A stretch of DNA of 64,000 nt from Tessaracoccus caeni (lineage in GTDB: Bacteria > Actinomycetota > Actinomycetes > Propionibacteriales > Propionibacteriaceae), in NCBI RefSeq assembly GCF_029211185.1, contig NZ_JARGDO010000013.1, positions 52,986-116,985 on the forward strand, given 5' to 3'. A program made the position numbers and the translations under genes. Below the pieces are notes generated by a model that saw nothing but the letters and a program-made list of their open reading frames with translations, had not been told where the DNA came from and did no database searches. Shown piece after piece: positions 1 through 8,657 of the stretch. The first letter of the stretch is position 1; the number at the start of each line of letters is the position of its first letter.

Positions 1-1
1 C

Positions 2-361
2 TGGGACCGCTACCGCCTTCCGCTGATCATCACGGAGAACGGCCTCGGAGCCATCGACGAGCTGGTCGACGGGCGGGTTCACGACGAGTACCGGATCGAC
101 TTCCTGCGCCAGCACATCGAGCAGATCGGCCTCGCCATCCAGGACGGGGTCGACGTGTTCGGCTACTGCCCTTGGACGGCGATCGATCTGATCTCGACGC
201 ATCAGGGGTTCAAGAAGCGCTACGGATTCATCTACGTCGACCGCGACGAGTTCGAGCTGCGCGACCTGGCCCGGGTGAAGAAGGACAGCTTCTTCTGGTA
301 CCAGCGCGTGATCGGCAGCAACGGCACCGACCTCCGGAGCGACGCCGCCTCCGATGCCTGA
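2..361 (+). CDS. 6-phospho-beta-glucosidase, family GH1 (3' part only)
   Basis: The reading frame is open from the left edge and gives about 119 C-terminal residues. It holds the GH1 nucleophile motif ITENG close to the edge, followed by the tail GYCPWTAIDLIS and KKRYGFIYVD, which is typical of BglA/AscB-type phospho-beta-glucosidases rather than of plain beta-glucosidases. Such enzymes hydrolyse beta-glucosides that were phosphorylated during PTS uptake, in the cytoplasm. The gene 18 bp downstream encodes a BglG/LicT antiterminator, which supports a PTS beta-glucoside operon whose earlier genes lie outside the window. The start is not in the window. Confidence 0.93.
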   Translation, partial: WDRYRLPLIITENGLGAIDELVDGRVHDEYRIDFLRQHIEQIGLAIQDGVDVFGYCPWTAIDLISTHQGFKKRYGFIYVDRDEFELRDLARVKKDSFFWYQRVIGSNGTDLRSDAASDA

Positions 362-379
362 TCCACGAGAAGGAACGCT

Positions 380-1258
380 GTGATGCGCGTCGTGCGCGTC
401 ATCAGCAACAACGCCGTTCTGGCCGAGGACGACAAAGACCTAGAGGTCGTCGTCCTCGGCCGGGGCGTCGGCTTCGGGCGCCGCCCGGGCGATGTCGTCG
501 AGAAGGAGCGTGTCGAGCAGGTGTTCCTGGCGAGCACCGACGGACACGACCAGCACCTCACGACCCTGCTCGCGGAGACGCCCGCCGAGTGCCTCCGCGT
601 CGCGGGCCAGATCGCCGAGCTCGCGCACCGGCAGCTCGGCATCAACGTGACGCAGTCGCTGATCCTGCCGCTCGCCGACCACCTGAACTTCGCCATGCGG
701 CGGGTTCGCGAGGGCGTCACGATCGAATATCCCCTGCAGTGGGAGGTCAGCCAGCTGTACCCCGTCGAGTACGGCATCGGCGTCGAGGCGATAGCGATCG
801 CCGACGAGGGCCTCGGCGTGCACCTCGACGCGCAGGAATGCACCGCGATCGCGATGCATCTGGTGAACGTGCAGTTCGCCGGCCCCGGCCACGCCGAGAC
901 GATCCGGATGACCGAGATCATCGCCCGCATCTTCCAGATCGTCGAGGACACGTTCGCGATCAAGATCACGCAGCCGTCGATGAGCGCCAGCCGCTTCGTC
1001 ACGCACCTGCGCTACGTGTTCGTCCGCATCGCCACGGGAAAACAGATCGCGGATCCGCACCCGGCCCTCTTCGACGCGATCTCCAACACCCACCCCGAGG
1101 CCATGGCGTGCGCGATGAAGGTGCGGTTCCTGATCGAGGTGCGCTTCGACGCGTCCCTCACGCTCGACGAGACCGCCTACATCGCCCTTCACATCGCTCG
1201 TCTGTGCACCGAGATCGCCGCCCACCCCTCCGGCGACAAGACGCCCGGCTCGGCGTAA
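380..1258 (+). CDS. BglG/LicT-family transcriptional antiterminator
   Basis: The protein has about 292 residues in three parts: an N-terminal CAT RNA-binding domain (about 1-55, starting RVVRVISNNAVLAED), then PRD1 (about 70-170) and PRD2 (about 175-285). The four regulatory histidines expected in this family are visible at about H101 (ADHLNF), H160, H209 and H271. Proteins of this family bind a ribonucleic antiterminator hairpin and are switched by PTS phosphorylation. It follows the phospho-beta-glucosidase gene, so it probably controls that operon; the RAT hairpin would be upstream of the window. GTG 380 or ATG 383 is the start, with GAGAAGGAA just upstream. Confidence 0.93.
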   Translation: MMRVVRVISNNAVLAEDDKDLEVVVLGRGVGFGRRPGDVVEKERVEQVFLASTDGHDQHLTTLLAETPAECLRVAGQIAELAHRQLGINVTQSLILPLADHLNFAMRRVREGVTIEYPLQWEVSQLYPVEYGIGVEAIAIADEGLGVHLDAQECTAIAMHLVNVQFAGPGHAETIRMTEIIARIFQIVEDTFAIKITQPSMSASRFVTHLRYVFVRIATGKQIADPHPALFDAISNTHPEAMACAMKVRFLIEVRFDASLTLDETAYIALHIARLCTEIAAHPSGDKTPGSA

Positions 1259-1325
1259 CCCGCATCCCCGCTCGAATGCCGGGTTCTTGTGCTTTTGCGT
1301 CAACTGACTAAGCTGTCCTGAATAT

Positions 1326-1343
1326 GCGCCCCGCTCGGGGCGC
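1326..1343. terminator. GC hairpin between antiterminator and greA
   Basis: A perfect 7-bp inverted repeat (GCGCCCC, 4-nt loop, GGGGCGC) lies in the 164-bp gap. It may end the antiterminator transcript, but no T-run follows. It could also lie in the greA leader. Confidence 0.4.
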
Positions 1344-1422
1344 CTTCCCGGGGCCCAAACAGGGTCCGCACGCCTGGCTGTCCGCTCTGTTGCGAGCAGC
1401 CCCAAACAACACCTGATGCGAC

Positions 1423-1926
1423 ATGTCTGAAACCACCACCGACGTTATCTGGCTCACCCAGGATGCTTACGACAAGCTCAAGGCGGAACTGAACCACCTC
1501 AAGACCGTCGGACGCCCCGAGGTCACCGCCCGGATCGCCTCCGCCCGCGAAGAGGGCGACCTGAGCGAGAACGGCGGCTATCACGCCGCCCGCGAGGAGC
1601 AGGGCCAGATGGAGGGCCGGATTCGGCAACTGGAGCACCTGCTGCGCTCGGCCAAGGTAGGAGCCCCCGAGGGCGCCGCCGACGAGGTGGCCCCCGGCAA
1701 GCTGATCACCATCGCCTTCTTCGGCGACGAGGACGACACCGACACCTTCCTGCTGGGCTCGCGCGAGGTGATGGGCGTCGATCCGTCACTCGAGCATTCG
1801 GTCTACTCGCCGCAGTCGCCGCTGGGCGCGGCCGTGCTCGGCAAGAAGGCCGGCCAGGAGGCCACCTACGCGGCCCCCAACGGCAAGAACATCATGGTCA
1901 AGATCCTGAAGGTCGAGACCCTCTAG
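1423..1926 (+). CDS. greA: Transcription elongation factor GreA
   Basis: The protein has 167 residues, a usual length for actinobacterial GreA. The N-terminal coiled coil (about 10-85) contains the acidic tip EEGDLSENGGYHAAREEQ, whose acidic residues reach into the RNA polymerase secondary channel and stimulate cleavage of backtracked transcripts. The C-terminal FKBP-like domain ends with GKNIMVKILKVETL. It is monocistronic and converges on the DUF2089 gene with a 6-bp gap and no visible terminator between them. Confidence 0.96.
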   Translation: MSETTTDVIWLTQDAYDKLKAELNHLKTVGRPEVTARIASAREEGDLSENGGYHAAREEQGQMEGRIRQLEHLLRSAKVGAPEGAADEVAPGKLITIAFFGDEDDTDTFLLGSREVMGVDPSLEHSVYSPQSPLGAAVLGKKAGQEATYAAPNGKNIMVKILKVETL

Positions 1927-1932
1927 CATCCC

Positions 1933-2334
1933 CTACCCCAGCAGCTGCTGGGCGACCTCCGGGGTGATCTCGCCGGCCGCGACGCGAGCAAGGATCTGGT
2001 CTTCGGCGCTGACCTCGGCATCGTCATCCTCAGCGTCGTCCGTGGACTGCGGCGCGAGGCCGAGCTTGTCGAGCACGGCGTCGAGCCGGGCACGGGCCGT
2101 CGGGTAGGAGACCTCAAGGAACTTGCCCACCTCCCGCAGGTTTCCCCGCGAGGACAGGAACACTCGCAGCAGTTGCAGCTCGGCCTCGCCGAGCGAGCAG
2201 AACTCGCAGCTGGCGAACTCGCCGGTGATCTGGGTGCCGCAGGTGCGGCACCCCTTGCGCGTCGTGATGAGGTCGTCGCCGCAGACGGGGCAGTCGGCGG
2301 GAGCGTGGTAGAGCGAATGGCCGGCCATGGTCAC
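1933..2334 (-). CDS. DUF2089-family zinc-ribbon/HTH protein
   Basis: The protein has about 133 residues. The N-terminus has two CxxC-type knuckles (CPVCGDD and CRTCGTQ) and a further CEFCSL, then a helix-turn-helix segment LREVGKFLEVSYPTARARLD, and an acidic tail. This layout is that of DUF2089 proteins, thought to be DNA-binding regulators. The start is GTG 2334, which overlaps the stop of the upstream gene (GTGA); ATG 2328 is an alternative. It is co-transcribed with the neighbouring 268-residue gene, a pairing seen in other actinobacteria, so the two probably act together. Confidence 0.85.
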   Translation of the reverse strand: MTMAGHSLYHAPADCPVCGDDLITTRKGCRTCGTQITGEFASCEFCSLGEAELQLLRVFLSSRGNLREVGKFLEVSYPTARARLDAVLDKLGLAPQSTDDAEDDDAEVSAEDQILARVAAGEITPEVAQQLLG

Positions 2335-3137
2335 TCGGCGCTCCGGATGGTGGCCATGCCCATCAGCACGCTGACGTCCATCCGCGCGGCTCCGGCCCCG
2401 ACCGTGACCTCGTCGGCGGCGGAGTCGGTATCCCCCGGCCAGGAGATCCGGCCGAGTGACGCCTCGCCGCGGATGCTGACGTTGGCTCCCTTTGTGAGGT
2501 TGATGGTCAGGGCGCCGGACTCGACGCGCAGCCGCGAGCGACCCACGCTGATAGGACCCTCGACGGAGACCCCACCCGCCTGGCTGAGCAGATCCTCGAT
2601 CTGCACCACGTCCTCCAGGGTGGACCCACCGGCGGTCACCCGGATGCGGCCGAGGTGCGGCACATGGCTGGTCTTGAGGCCGCCCGTCGTCACCTCCACA
2701 TCGACGATGAGCCGGGGGTTCACGCGGATCAGCAGTTCCTTGCCCAGCGCGATGTCACCGAAATCGCCGAAGCTGCGAGGCGGATTGACGATGGAGAAGC
2801 CGCCGAAGCTGGGGCCGACCTCGCCGGTGGCCTGCACCTCCATGGTGGTGCCGATGCGACGCAGCACGTGCGGGCCGTCGACTACCAGGGTGCTGACCGA
2901 CGAGTCCCCCTCGATGCGCACCCGCCGCCCCACCGACTTCACCGAGATGCGAGCCAGCGCCCCGCTCTTGGCACCCTCCTGCTGGGGCTGCTCCTCGGGA
3001 CCGTTGATCTCTTCTTCAGCGGCCTTGGCCTCAGCGGCGACACGCTTCAGCTCTTCGATGCGACGGCTCGCCTCTTCGGCGGTGATCTTGCCCGCCGCGA
3101 GCTCGTCAAGGATGGGACCTAAGTTCAGCTTTGCCAT
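2331..3137 (-). CDS. Conserved protein with N-terminal coiled coil and beta-repeat (DUF4097-like) region
   Basis: The protein has 268 residues. The first 45 residues are a helical, charged segment (ILDELAAGKITAEEASRRIEEL), like the SHOCT/short helical modules that precede DUF4097 domains. The remainder is beta-rich and glycine-rich with no signal peptide or membrane segment. No catalytic motif is visible. It is the first gene of a two-gene unit with the DUF2089 regulator, and its ATG lies next to the predicted transcription start, so the transcript may be leaderless. The function is unknown. Confidence 0.75.
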   Translation of the reverse strand: MAKLNLGPILDELAAGKITAEEASRRIEELKRVAAEAKAAEEEINGPEEQPQQEGAKSGALARISVKSVGRRVRIEGDSSVSTLVVDGPHVLRRIGTTMEVQATGEVGPSFGGFSIVNPPRSFGDFGDIALGKELLIRVNPRLIVDVEVTTGGLKTSHVPHLGRIRVTAGGSTLEDVVQIEDLLSQAGGVSVEGPISVGRSRLRVESGALTINLTKGANVSIRGEASLGRISWPGDTDSAADEVTVGAGAARMDVSVLMGMATIRSAE

Positions 3138-3143
3138 GCAGAT

Positions 3144-3171
3144 AGTTTAATCACTCTTTTCATTCTGGCAA
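3144..3171 (-). promoter_or_regulatory. Sigma-70-like promoter of the DUF2089 operon
   Basis: On the minus strand TTGCCA (3171-3166) and TAAACT (3149-3144) are separated by 16 nt. The likely start point falls at or near the ATG at 3137, which suggests leaderless translation. Confidence 0.5.
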
Positions 3172-3262
3172 GAAACACTTTCTGTTCTCGCATTCCCGAG
3201 CCTCCTTTGGTCCCGTCCTGCTCTGGCGCCGCGCGCAACTCCCGGCTCGCCCGTACACAAAA

Positions 3263-3315
3263 CTGCGTATGCGTCACGGCCTCCCGTATATAGCGAGGCC
3301 TTCGCGTATACGCAG
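3263..3315. repeat. 53-nt interrupted palindrome
   Basis: CTGCGTAT (3263-3270) pairs with ATACGCAG (3308-3315), and GGCCTC (3278-3283) pairs with GAGGCC (3295-3300). The intervening 7-nt segments are symmetric in length and the loop is 11 nt (CCGTATATAGC). It lies between the divergent DUF2089 operon and ung. It may be an operator or an RNA hairpin. Confidence 0.5.
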
Positions 3316-3355
3316 ATCTGTGCACGCGACCGGCCACTGGTGGCAGGGTTGGACC

Positions 3356-4030
3356 ATGCCGAAGCCGCTCTCCGAACTCGTAGCGCCCGACTGGGCCGAA
3401 GCCCTGGCCCCCGTTGAAGCCGATGTCGCCCACATGGGCGAGTTCCTCCGCGCTGAACTCGCGGAAGGCCGCGGATACCTGCCGGAAGGCAAGAACGTGC
3501 TGCGCGCCTTCTCCCGGCCGCTCGCCGACGTGCGGGTGCTGATCGTCGGCCAGGATCCCTACCCCACTCCGGGACACGCCGTCGGCCTGTCCTTCTCGGT
3601 CAATCGCGACGTGCGGCCCATCCCACGCAGCCTGATCAACATCTATCAAGAGCTCCAGGACGACCTGGGTATCCCGCCCGCCCAGCACGGCGATCTCAGC
3701 TCCTGGTTCGAGCAGGGCGTGCTGCTGCTCAACAGGGTGCTGACGGTGCGCCCGGGTGCGTCGGGTTCGCATCGCGGCAAGGGGTGGGAACAGGTCACCA
3801 CCCGAGCCGTCCAGGCCCTGGCCGAGCGCGGCGGCCCGCTGGTCGCCATCCTCTGGGGTCGCGACGCCCAAGGCGCCCAGTCCCTGCTCGGCGACATCCC
3901 CGTCATCGCCAGCGCCCACCCCTCCCCCTTGTCAGCCCGCTCCGGCTTCTTCGGCTCGCGCCCCTTCAGCCGCGCCAACGCGGCCCTCACCTCCCAAGGC
4001 GCATCCCCCATCGATTGGTCCCTCGACTGA
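3356..4030 (+). CDS. ung: Uracil-DNA glycosylase, family 1
   Basis: The protein has 224 residues, the usual family-1 length. The water-activating motif GQDPYP is at about 65-70 (catalytic Asp67), and the DNA-intercalating loop [18 protein letters not shown] begins at about H188. It removes uracil from DNA as the first step of base excision repair. ATG 3356 was preferred to the upstream in-frame ATG because homology starts at MPKPLSEL and the extra residues are encoded by the palindromic intergenic DNA. It is monocistronic. Confidence 0.96.
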   Translation: MPKPLSELVAPDWAEALAPVEADVAHMGEFLRAELAEGRGYLPEGKNVLRAFSRPLADVRVLIVGQDPYPTPGHAVGLSFSVNRDVRPIPRSLINIYQELQDDLGIPPAQHGDLSSWFEQGVLLLNRVLTVRPGASGSHRGKGWEQVTTRAVQALAERGGPLVAILWGRDAQGAQSLLGDIPVIASAHPSPLSARSGFFGSRPFSRANAALTSQGASPIDWSLD

Positions 4031-4040
4031 CGCCCACACC

Positions 4041-4332
4041 ACGCTCTTCGAGGTGCAGAGCGCAGCGGAGCCTTGAGGAGAGCGATCGGCAGCCAAACAC
4101 GTAGTCGCGTGGAGGATGGGGTCCGCGAGTGGGTTTGGTGGGCGTAAAAGCCGTGAGCCCGCGCGAAGCGCCGGAACACGGCCGGGCAGGAGCGGACCCC
4201 ATCCGAAACACGACGAACCCAACCACCGAAACCCGACCACAAGCCCCCAGACACGGTCGCGCTCTCCTCGAGGCTCGGCCGCGGACGGCCTCACACCTCG
4301 AAGAGCGTAGGTGGGGGCACCTCGAAGAGTGT
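4041..4332. repeat. Intergenic element with nested inverted repeats (MITE-like)
   Basis: This fills the 319-bp gene-free gap between ung and msrA. The 15-mer ACGCTCTTCGAGGTG (4041-4055) has a perfect inverted copy CACCTCGAAGAGCGT (4294-4308), and a third copy with one mismatch, CACCTCGAAGAGTGT, follows (4318-4332). Next to the outer arms, GAGGAGAGCGA (4075-4085) is mirrored by CGCGCTCTCCTC (4258-4269). A second perfect arm pair, GGATGGGGTCCGC (4114-4126) and GCGGACCCCATCC (4192-4204), lies inside. No open reading frame in it looks coding. It may be a small non-autonomous element or a long RNA hairpin. Confidence 0.6.
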
Positions 4333-4349
4333 GGAACTAAGCTCGAGAC

Positions 4350-5009
4350 ATGGATATCGACGTGATGGGCTGGCTGCTTGGGCGCAAGACGGAGATGGTC
4401 ACGGCCGAAAATGCCCTACCTGGACGCGAAACACCGATCCTCGACCCAATCCCTCGGCACACCGTCCTGGGCCTGCCCCTGGACGAGGTTCCGCCGGGCT
4501 GCGAGGTGGCCTACTTCGCTCTCGGCTGCTACTGGGGCGAGGAGCGGCTCTACTGGCGCACCGACGGCGTGGTGAACACCGCCGTCGGGTTCATGGGCGG
4601 CTTCACACCCAACCCCACCTACAAGGAAACGTGCACCGGTCTGACCGGCCACACCGAGACCGTCCAGGTGGTCTTCGATCCGGCCCGCGTCAGCTACGAC
4701 GAGTTACTGAGGATCTTCTGGGAGAACCACGACCCCACTCAGCTCAACCGCCAGGGCAACGATGTCGGCACCCAGTACCGCTCGGCGATCTTCCCCGTCG
4801 ACGACGCCCAGGAGCAGGCCGCGATCGCCAGCCGTGACGCCTTCCAGCAGCGCATGACCGAGGCGGGCTACGGCACGATCACGACGGAGATCTTTCGCAA
4901 CCAGCGCTTCTACTACGCCGAAGACGAGCACCAGCAGTACCTGGACAAGAACCCCTACGGCTACTGCCCCGCTCACGCCACCGGCGTCACCTGCGGCCCG
5001 CCCGCCTGA
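4350..5009 (+). CDS. msrA: Peptide-methionine (S)-S-oxide reductase MsrA
   Basis: The protein has 219 residues. The catalytic motif GCYWGEE (a GCFWG variant) carries the nucleophile Cys60. The conserved GHTETV, QYRSAIF and QQYLDKNP motifs follow, and the C-terminus GYCPAH supplies a probable resolving cysteine. The N-terminal extension of about 50 residues is usual for the longer MsrA group. It reduces methionine-S-sulfoxide in oxidised proteins. It stands alone between the inverted-repeat element and a strong hairpin. Confidence 0.96.
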   Translation: MDIDVMGWLLGRKTEMVTAENALPGRETPILDPIPRHTVLGLPLDEVPPGCEVAYFALGCYWGEERLYWRTDGVVNTAVGFMGGFTPNPTYKETCTGLTGHTETVQVVFDPARVSYDELLRIFWENHDPTQLNRQGNDVGTQYRSAIFPVDDAQEQAAIASRDAFQQRMTEAGYGTITTEIFRNQRFYYAEDEHQQYLDKNPYGYCPAHATGVTCGPPA

Positions 5010-5024
5010 CCAGACAAATGGCTT

Positions 5025-5068
5025 CAGTGGGAGATGTTCCCCCGTCTGTGGTGGAACATCTCCCACTG
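5025..5068. terminator. Hairpin downstream of msrA
   Basis: A perfect 16-bp inverted repeat, CAGTGGGAGATGTTCC (5025-5040) and GGAACATCTCCCACTG (5053-5068), with a 12-nt loop, starts 15 bp after the msrA stop. There is no long T-run, so termination is inferred from position and stem strength. Confidence 0.6.
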
Positions 5069-5197
5069 GAACACTTCGTCGGGCGACGGCCGCACCCGCC
5101 GTAGGCCCCGAGCCCCGGGAGATCACCCACCACGACCCTCGACGGTGAGACCTCGGTACGATCTGGCCCGTCACCGCTTCCCCATAGACTGGCGCGC

Positions 5198-6202
5198 ATG
5201 ATCTTCAGGCGGCTGGCAGCAACACTCGGTGCGCTGGCCGTGTTGGCAGGCTGCAGCCCCGAGCATGGGCCGACAACGGCACCGACCAGCAAACCCTCCG
5301 TCTCGTCGAGCCCCACGCCCAGTCCCAGCCCGAGCCCCTCCCCCAGCCCGACGGTCACCGCCTCGCCCTGGGGAGCCGACCGCCTGCCGTTCACGTTCCG
5401 CATCGTCGGGCCGCTCGTCGACAATGTGCCGGCCGTTGTGGAAGCTCTCCAGATGGCGGCCGACCACCTCCCCGTGCTGAAGCTCGACATCACGGCGACG
5501 CAGGCCACGCTCACCGCGCGGACGCCCGACGACAAGGTGATCAGCTACCGCTGGAGCGACGGCCAGATCAACACCACCGACAGCGACTTCGAGTACCTCG
5601 GGCAGGCCACCTTCAATCCCACCGCCTTCCCGTTGGACTCGGTGGCGCGCATGTTCGACGTCGCCAACCTCAATGGCGTGAGCGGGGACCTGGTGCTCCA
5701 GATCCTCGACTACCGCGACGGCACCGTGCTGATGACGGTCACCTCGCGTCCGGAGACCAGCACGCTCTTCTTCAATCCCGACGGGTCGGCCGTCTCCCCG
5801 TTGGGCATCACCAGCGTCGCGGATCTCGAACAAGGCATCGCGGCCGTGGTGCAGGACTCCGCGCAGGTGTACTCGGTGTCGATCACGGAGGCCGGCGGCT
5901 ACCGCTCGGAACTCCCCGACGGCGAGGGCACCATCCTCACCCGCACCAGGATGGGCGCATTCCCGGTCTTCGCGACACAGCGCACCGAGACGACGACGCT
6001 CACCCCCTTCGATCCGGCGCTCATCACGCCCAGCCTGCTGGCCCAGCTGATCGCGGAGTACCGGAAGTCCCCTGAATCCACCTGCGACGTCACCATCGAC
6101 ATGAGTCTGCAGCGCTCCGCGCCCGTGATGCGGTTCGACTGCTCCGGCACCGTCACCTATACCGACATGGACGGCCGCGATATGACCGACCTCGTCGGCT
6201 GA
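5198..6202 (+). CDS. Secreted lipoprotein of unknown function
   Basis: The protein has 334 residues. It has a lipoprotein signal peptide with lipobox LAGC (Cys19), then a Ser/Pro-rich linker of about 35 residues with repeated SP pairs. The rest (about 60-334) is a soluble beta-rich region with two parts of similar flavour (VISYRWSDGQI and YRSELPDGEG). No enzyme motif is recognised. It is probably anchored to the outer face of the membrane. It converges on the lacI-type gene with an 18-bp gap. Confidence 0.8.
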   Translation: MIFRRLAATLGALAVLAGCSPEHGPTTAPTSKPSVSSSPTPSPSPSPSPSPTVTASPWGADRLPFTFRIVGPLVDNVPAVVEALQMAADHLPVLKLDITATQATLTARTPDDKVISYRWSDGQINTTDSDFEYLGQATFNPTAFPLDSVARMFDVANLNGVSGDLVLQILDYRDGTVLMTVTSRPETSTLFFNPDGSAVSPLGITSVADLEQGIAAVVQDSAQVYSVSITEAGGYRSELPDGEGTILTRTRMGAFPVFATQRTETTTLTPFDPALITPSLLAQLIAEYRKSPESTCDVTIDMSLQRSAPVMRFDCSGTVTYTDMDGRDMTDLVG

Positions 6203-6220
6203 CCCTTCGGTCCAGACGCG

Positions 6221-7240
6221 CTACGCGGACTGGCGCACCACCAGTTGACTGTGCAGGATCGCCGGGCTCTCCGGCTTGGTTCCCGACAGCATCCGAAGCA
6301 GCATCTCGCTCGCGGTGCGGGCGAGTTCACACGCGGGGTTGGTCACCGTCGTGAGTTGGGGGCTGGCCTGCAGAGCCGCGCTGGAGTCGTCGAAGCCGAC
6401 GACGGCCACGTCCTCCGGCACGCGCCGCGCCGCGCGACGCAGGGTTCTCAGCGCCCCCAGCGCCATCAGATCGGAAGCGATGAACAGGGCATCCAGATCC
6501 GGGGCCCGTTCCAGGAGCTGGGCGGCGGCTTCCTCGCCGCCGCGCAAGGTGAAGTCCCCCTCTGCGACGGCGACGGGCGCGAGGCCCGCCTCGGCCAGCG
6601 CCGCCTCGAACCCGCTGAGCCGCTCCATGCCGGCATGCATGTCCATCGGACCGGTGATCGACGCGATCCGGGTGGCGCCCCGTTCGATCAGATGGCGCGT
6701 TGCCATCGCGGACGCCTCCGGCTGATCCAGATCGACGTAGGGCAGCCCTGGCACTTCGGGGTCGCCGATGAAGACCACGGGGTGGGATCCCGTCGCCAGC
6801 TGGCGGGCGACCTCCGGCCCGTGGTGGGACAGCACGATGGCGCCGTCCACGTGGCCGCTGCCGAGGTAGCGGGCCATCGACGCGGCCTCCTCGCCAGGCT
6901 GCGCCATGGCCAGCAGCACCTGGACGTCCATGCCTCGGAAAGCCTCGAGGGCACCTTGATAGGCCATGCCGAAGAAGGGGTCGGAGAACACGCGGTCGTT
7001 GGTCTCCGGCACCACGACGGCCACCGCTCCCGTGCGGCGGCTCACCAGGGCGCGAGCGGCACGATTGGGCCGATAGCCGAGCCGCGTGATGGCCTCATGC
7101 ACGGCGGCCATCGTGGCCGACGACACCAGGTGTCCTCCGTTGACCACTCTGGACACGGTGGCCCGAGACACGCCGGAGGCGCGCGCGACGTCGTCGAGGG
7201 TGGGGGACGCGCGCCCGACCCCGGGGTGCTCGTGCGTCAT
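6221..7240 (-). CDS. LacI-family transcriptional regulator of the beta-glucoside operon
   Basis: The protein has 339 residues. The N-terminal HTH reads PTLDDVARASGVSRATVSRVVNG with the hinge helix GYRPNRAARAL, and the remainder is a periplasmic-binding-protein-like sugar sensor (about 70-339). ATG 7240 was chosen because homology begins just after it and the upstream 69 bp overlap the end of the glucosidase gene. It is the last gene of the operon, so it is probably an autoregulated local repressor acting on the paired operators at 12,019-12,056 and released by a glucoside or its product. Confidence 0.92.
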   Translation of the reverse strand: MTHEHPGVGRASPTLDDVARASGVSRATVSRVVNGGHLVSSATMAAVHEAITRLGYRPNRAARALVSRRTGAVAVVVPETNDRVFSDPFFGMAYQGALEAFRGMDVQVLLAMAQPGEEAASMARYLGSGHVDGAIVLSHHGPEVARQLATGSHPVVFIGDPEVPGLPYVDLDQPEASAMATRHLIERGATRIASITGPMDMHAGMERLSGFEAALAEAGLAPVAVAEGDFTLRGGEEAAAQLLERAPDLDALFIASDLMALGALRTLRRAARRVPEDVAVVGFDDSSAALQASPQLTTVTNPACELARTASEMLLRMLSGTKPESPAILHSQLVVRQSA

Positions 7241-7259
7241 CGCGTCCACCTCGTCGCCC

Positions 7260-8657
7260 CTATCTCTCCACCACGCCGCTTCGGGCCACGGTGCCGAACC
7301 ACTCGGCACTCGCCTTGGGGATACGGTTCATCTCCGCATCGACGGCGACGATACCGAACCGCTTGTCGAACCCCCAGGCCCACTCAAAATTGTCGAGCAG
7401 AGACCAGGCCAGATAGCCCCTCACGTCCGCTCCCTCCTCGATCGCGGCGTGCACCGCTGCAAGATGGTCTCGCAGGTAGCCGATCCGATCGAGATCCTCG
7501 ACGCGGCCGTCCGCCGTCACCGTGTCCGGGTAGGCGGCGCCGTTCTCGGTGATCACCAGCGGCACCCCCGCGGGGCCCGTGTAGTCGCGGTGCAGCCACA
7601 GCAGCAGGCGACGGAGCCCGTCGGGCTCCACCTCCCAGCCCATGTCGGTGAGAGGCAGTCCGCGCGGAACGTGCACCGCGTCGGTGGCGGCGATGTCGGG
7701 CACGCCCATCTGCCGGCCCCGCACCACCCGCGAGGCGATCTCCTCCCCTGGACGCGCGGCGCGCACCAGGCTGGTGGTGTAGTAGTTGACGCCCAGCACG
7801 TCGATCGGAGTCGAGATCGCCGCCAGATCCCCGTCGGCCACAAGGTCGTCCTCCCACCACTGATCCAAGTCGGTGCGCACATCGGACGGGTACTCGCCGG
7901 TGAAGATCGGGTGGATGAAGAAGCGGTTGGCCGTGCCGTCGAGCCGCCTGACCACATCCACATCGGCCGGATCGTCGGTGGCCGGGATCGCCGGCGTGAA
8001 GTTGAGCGTGATGCCGAGCGTCGCCTCTGGACGGAGCACCTCACGCAGGGCCTGCGTTCCCAGGCCATGCGCCAACAGCAGGTGATGTCCCGCCCGCACC
8101 GCCTCTCGGGGATCCGTGTGTCCCGGCGCATGCTCTCCCCCGGCATAGCTGAGGAAGGACGAGCACCAGGGCTCATTCAGGGTGGTCCAGGTATTCACCC
8201 GGTCACCCAGAGCCTCATGGACCGCAAGGGCGTAGTCGACAAAACGGTATGCCGTATCGCGGTTGGTCCACCCACCGGGAAGTGAGGCGGGAAGATCCCA
8301 GTGGAACAGCGTCAGCCACGGATCGATGCCAGCTTCGAGCAGCTCGTCGACGAGCCGGGAGTAGAAGTCCATCCCCTCGGGACTGATCCGATCCCCATCC
8401 AGCACCCGCGACCAGGACACGCTGAACCGATAGCTTCCAAACCCGAGCCGCGCCATGAGCGCCACGTCCTCGCGATAGCGGTGGTAGTGATCGACGCCGC
8501 GCCGGCCGTCGTCACCGCCAGCGATCGCACCAGGCACCTCGCAGAACTCGTCCCAGATCGACGGCCGACGTCCGCCCTCGTCGGCCGCACCCTCGACCTG
8601 GAAGGAGGCCGTGGCCGTCCCCCATCGGAATCCCTCCGGAAATAGCAGCATCGTCAT
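7260..8657 (-). CDS. Beta-glucosidase, family GH1
   Basis: The protein has about 465 residues, the normal GH1 length. The acid/base residue is in TLNEP (about Glu162) and the nucleophile is in ITENG (about residue 365), with the usual C-terminal LDNFEWAWGFDKRFGIV. The tail lacks the phospho-sugar motif seen in the other GH1 gene at the left edge, so the substrate is probably an unphosphorylated beta-glucoside or cello-oligosaccharide brought in by the ABC transporter. ATG 8657 overlaps the permease stop (ATGA); ATG 8651, 6 nt after GAAGGG, is an equally good start. Confidence 0.93.
   Translation of the reverse strand: MTMLLFPEGFRWGTATASFQVEGAADEGGRRPSIWDEFCEVPGAIAGGDDGRRGVDHYHRYREDVALMARLGFGSYRFSVSWSRVLDGDRISPEGMDFYSRLVDELLEAGIDPWLTLFHWDLPASLPGGWTNRDTAYRFVDYALAVHEALGDRVNTWTTLNEPWCSSFLSYAGGEHAPGHTDPREAVRAGHHLLLAHGLGTQALREVLRPEATLGITLNFTPAIPATDDPADVDVVRRLDGTANRFFIHPIFTGEYPSDVRTDLDQWWEDDLVADGDLAAISTPIDVLGVNYYTTSLVRAARPGEEIASRVVRGRQMGVPDIAATDAVHVPRGLPLTDMGWEVEPDGLRRLLLWLHRDYTGPAGVPLVITENGAAYPDTVTADGRVEDLDRIGYLRDHLAAVHAAIEEGADVRGYLAWSLLDNFEWAWGFDKRFGIVAVDAEMNRIPKASAEWFGTVARSGVVER

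Noticed and set aside
5290..5360. Repeated CCCAGCCCGAGCCC-like DNA
   Set aside because: It encodes the Ser/Pro linker of the lipoprotein and is explained by protein composition; it is not a CRISPR or regulatory repeat.
6245..7552. Long plus-strand open frame of 435 codons
   Set aside because: It lies antisense to the LacI regulator and glucosidase genes, which have clear motifs; its composition is that of a GC-rich shadow frame.
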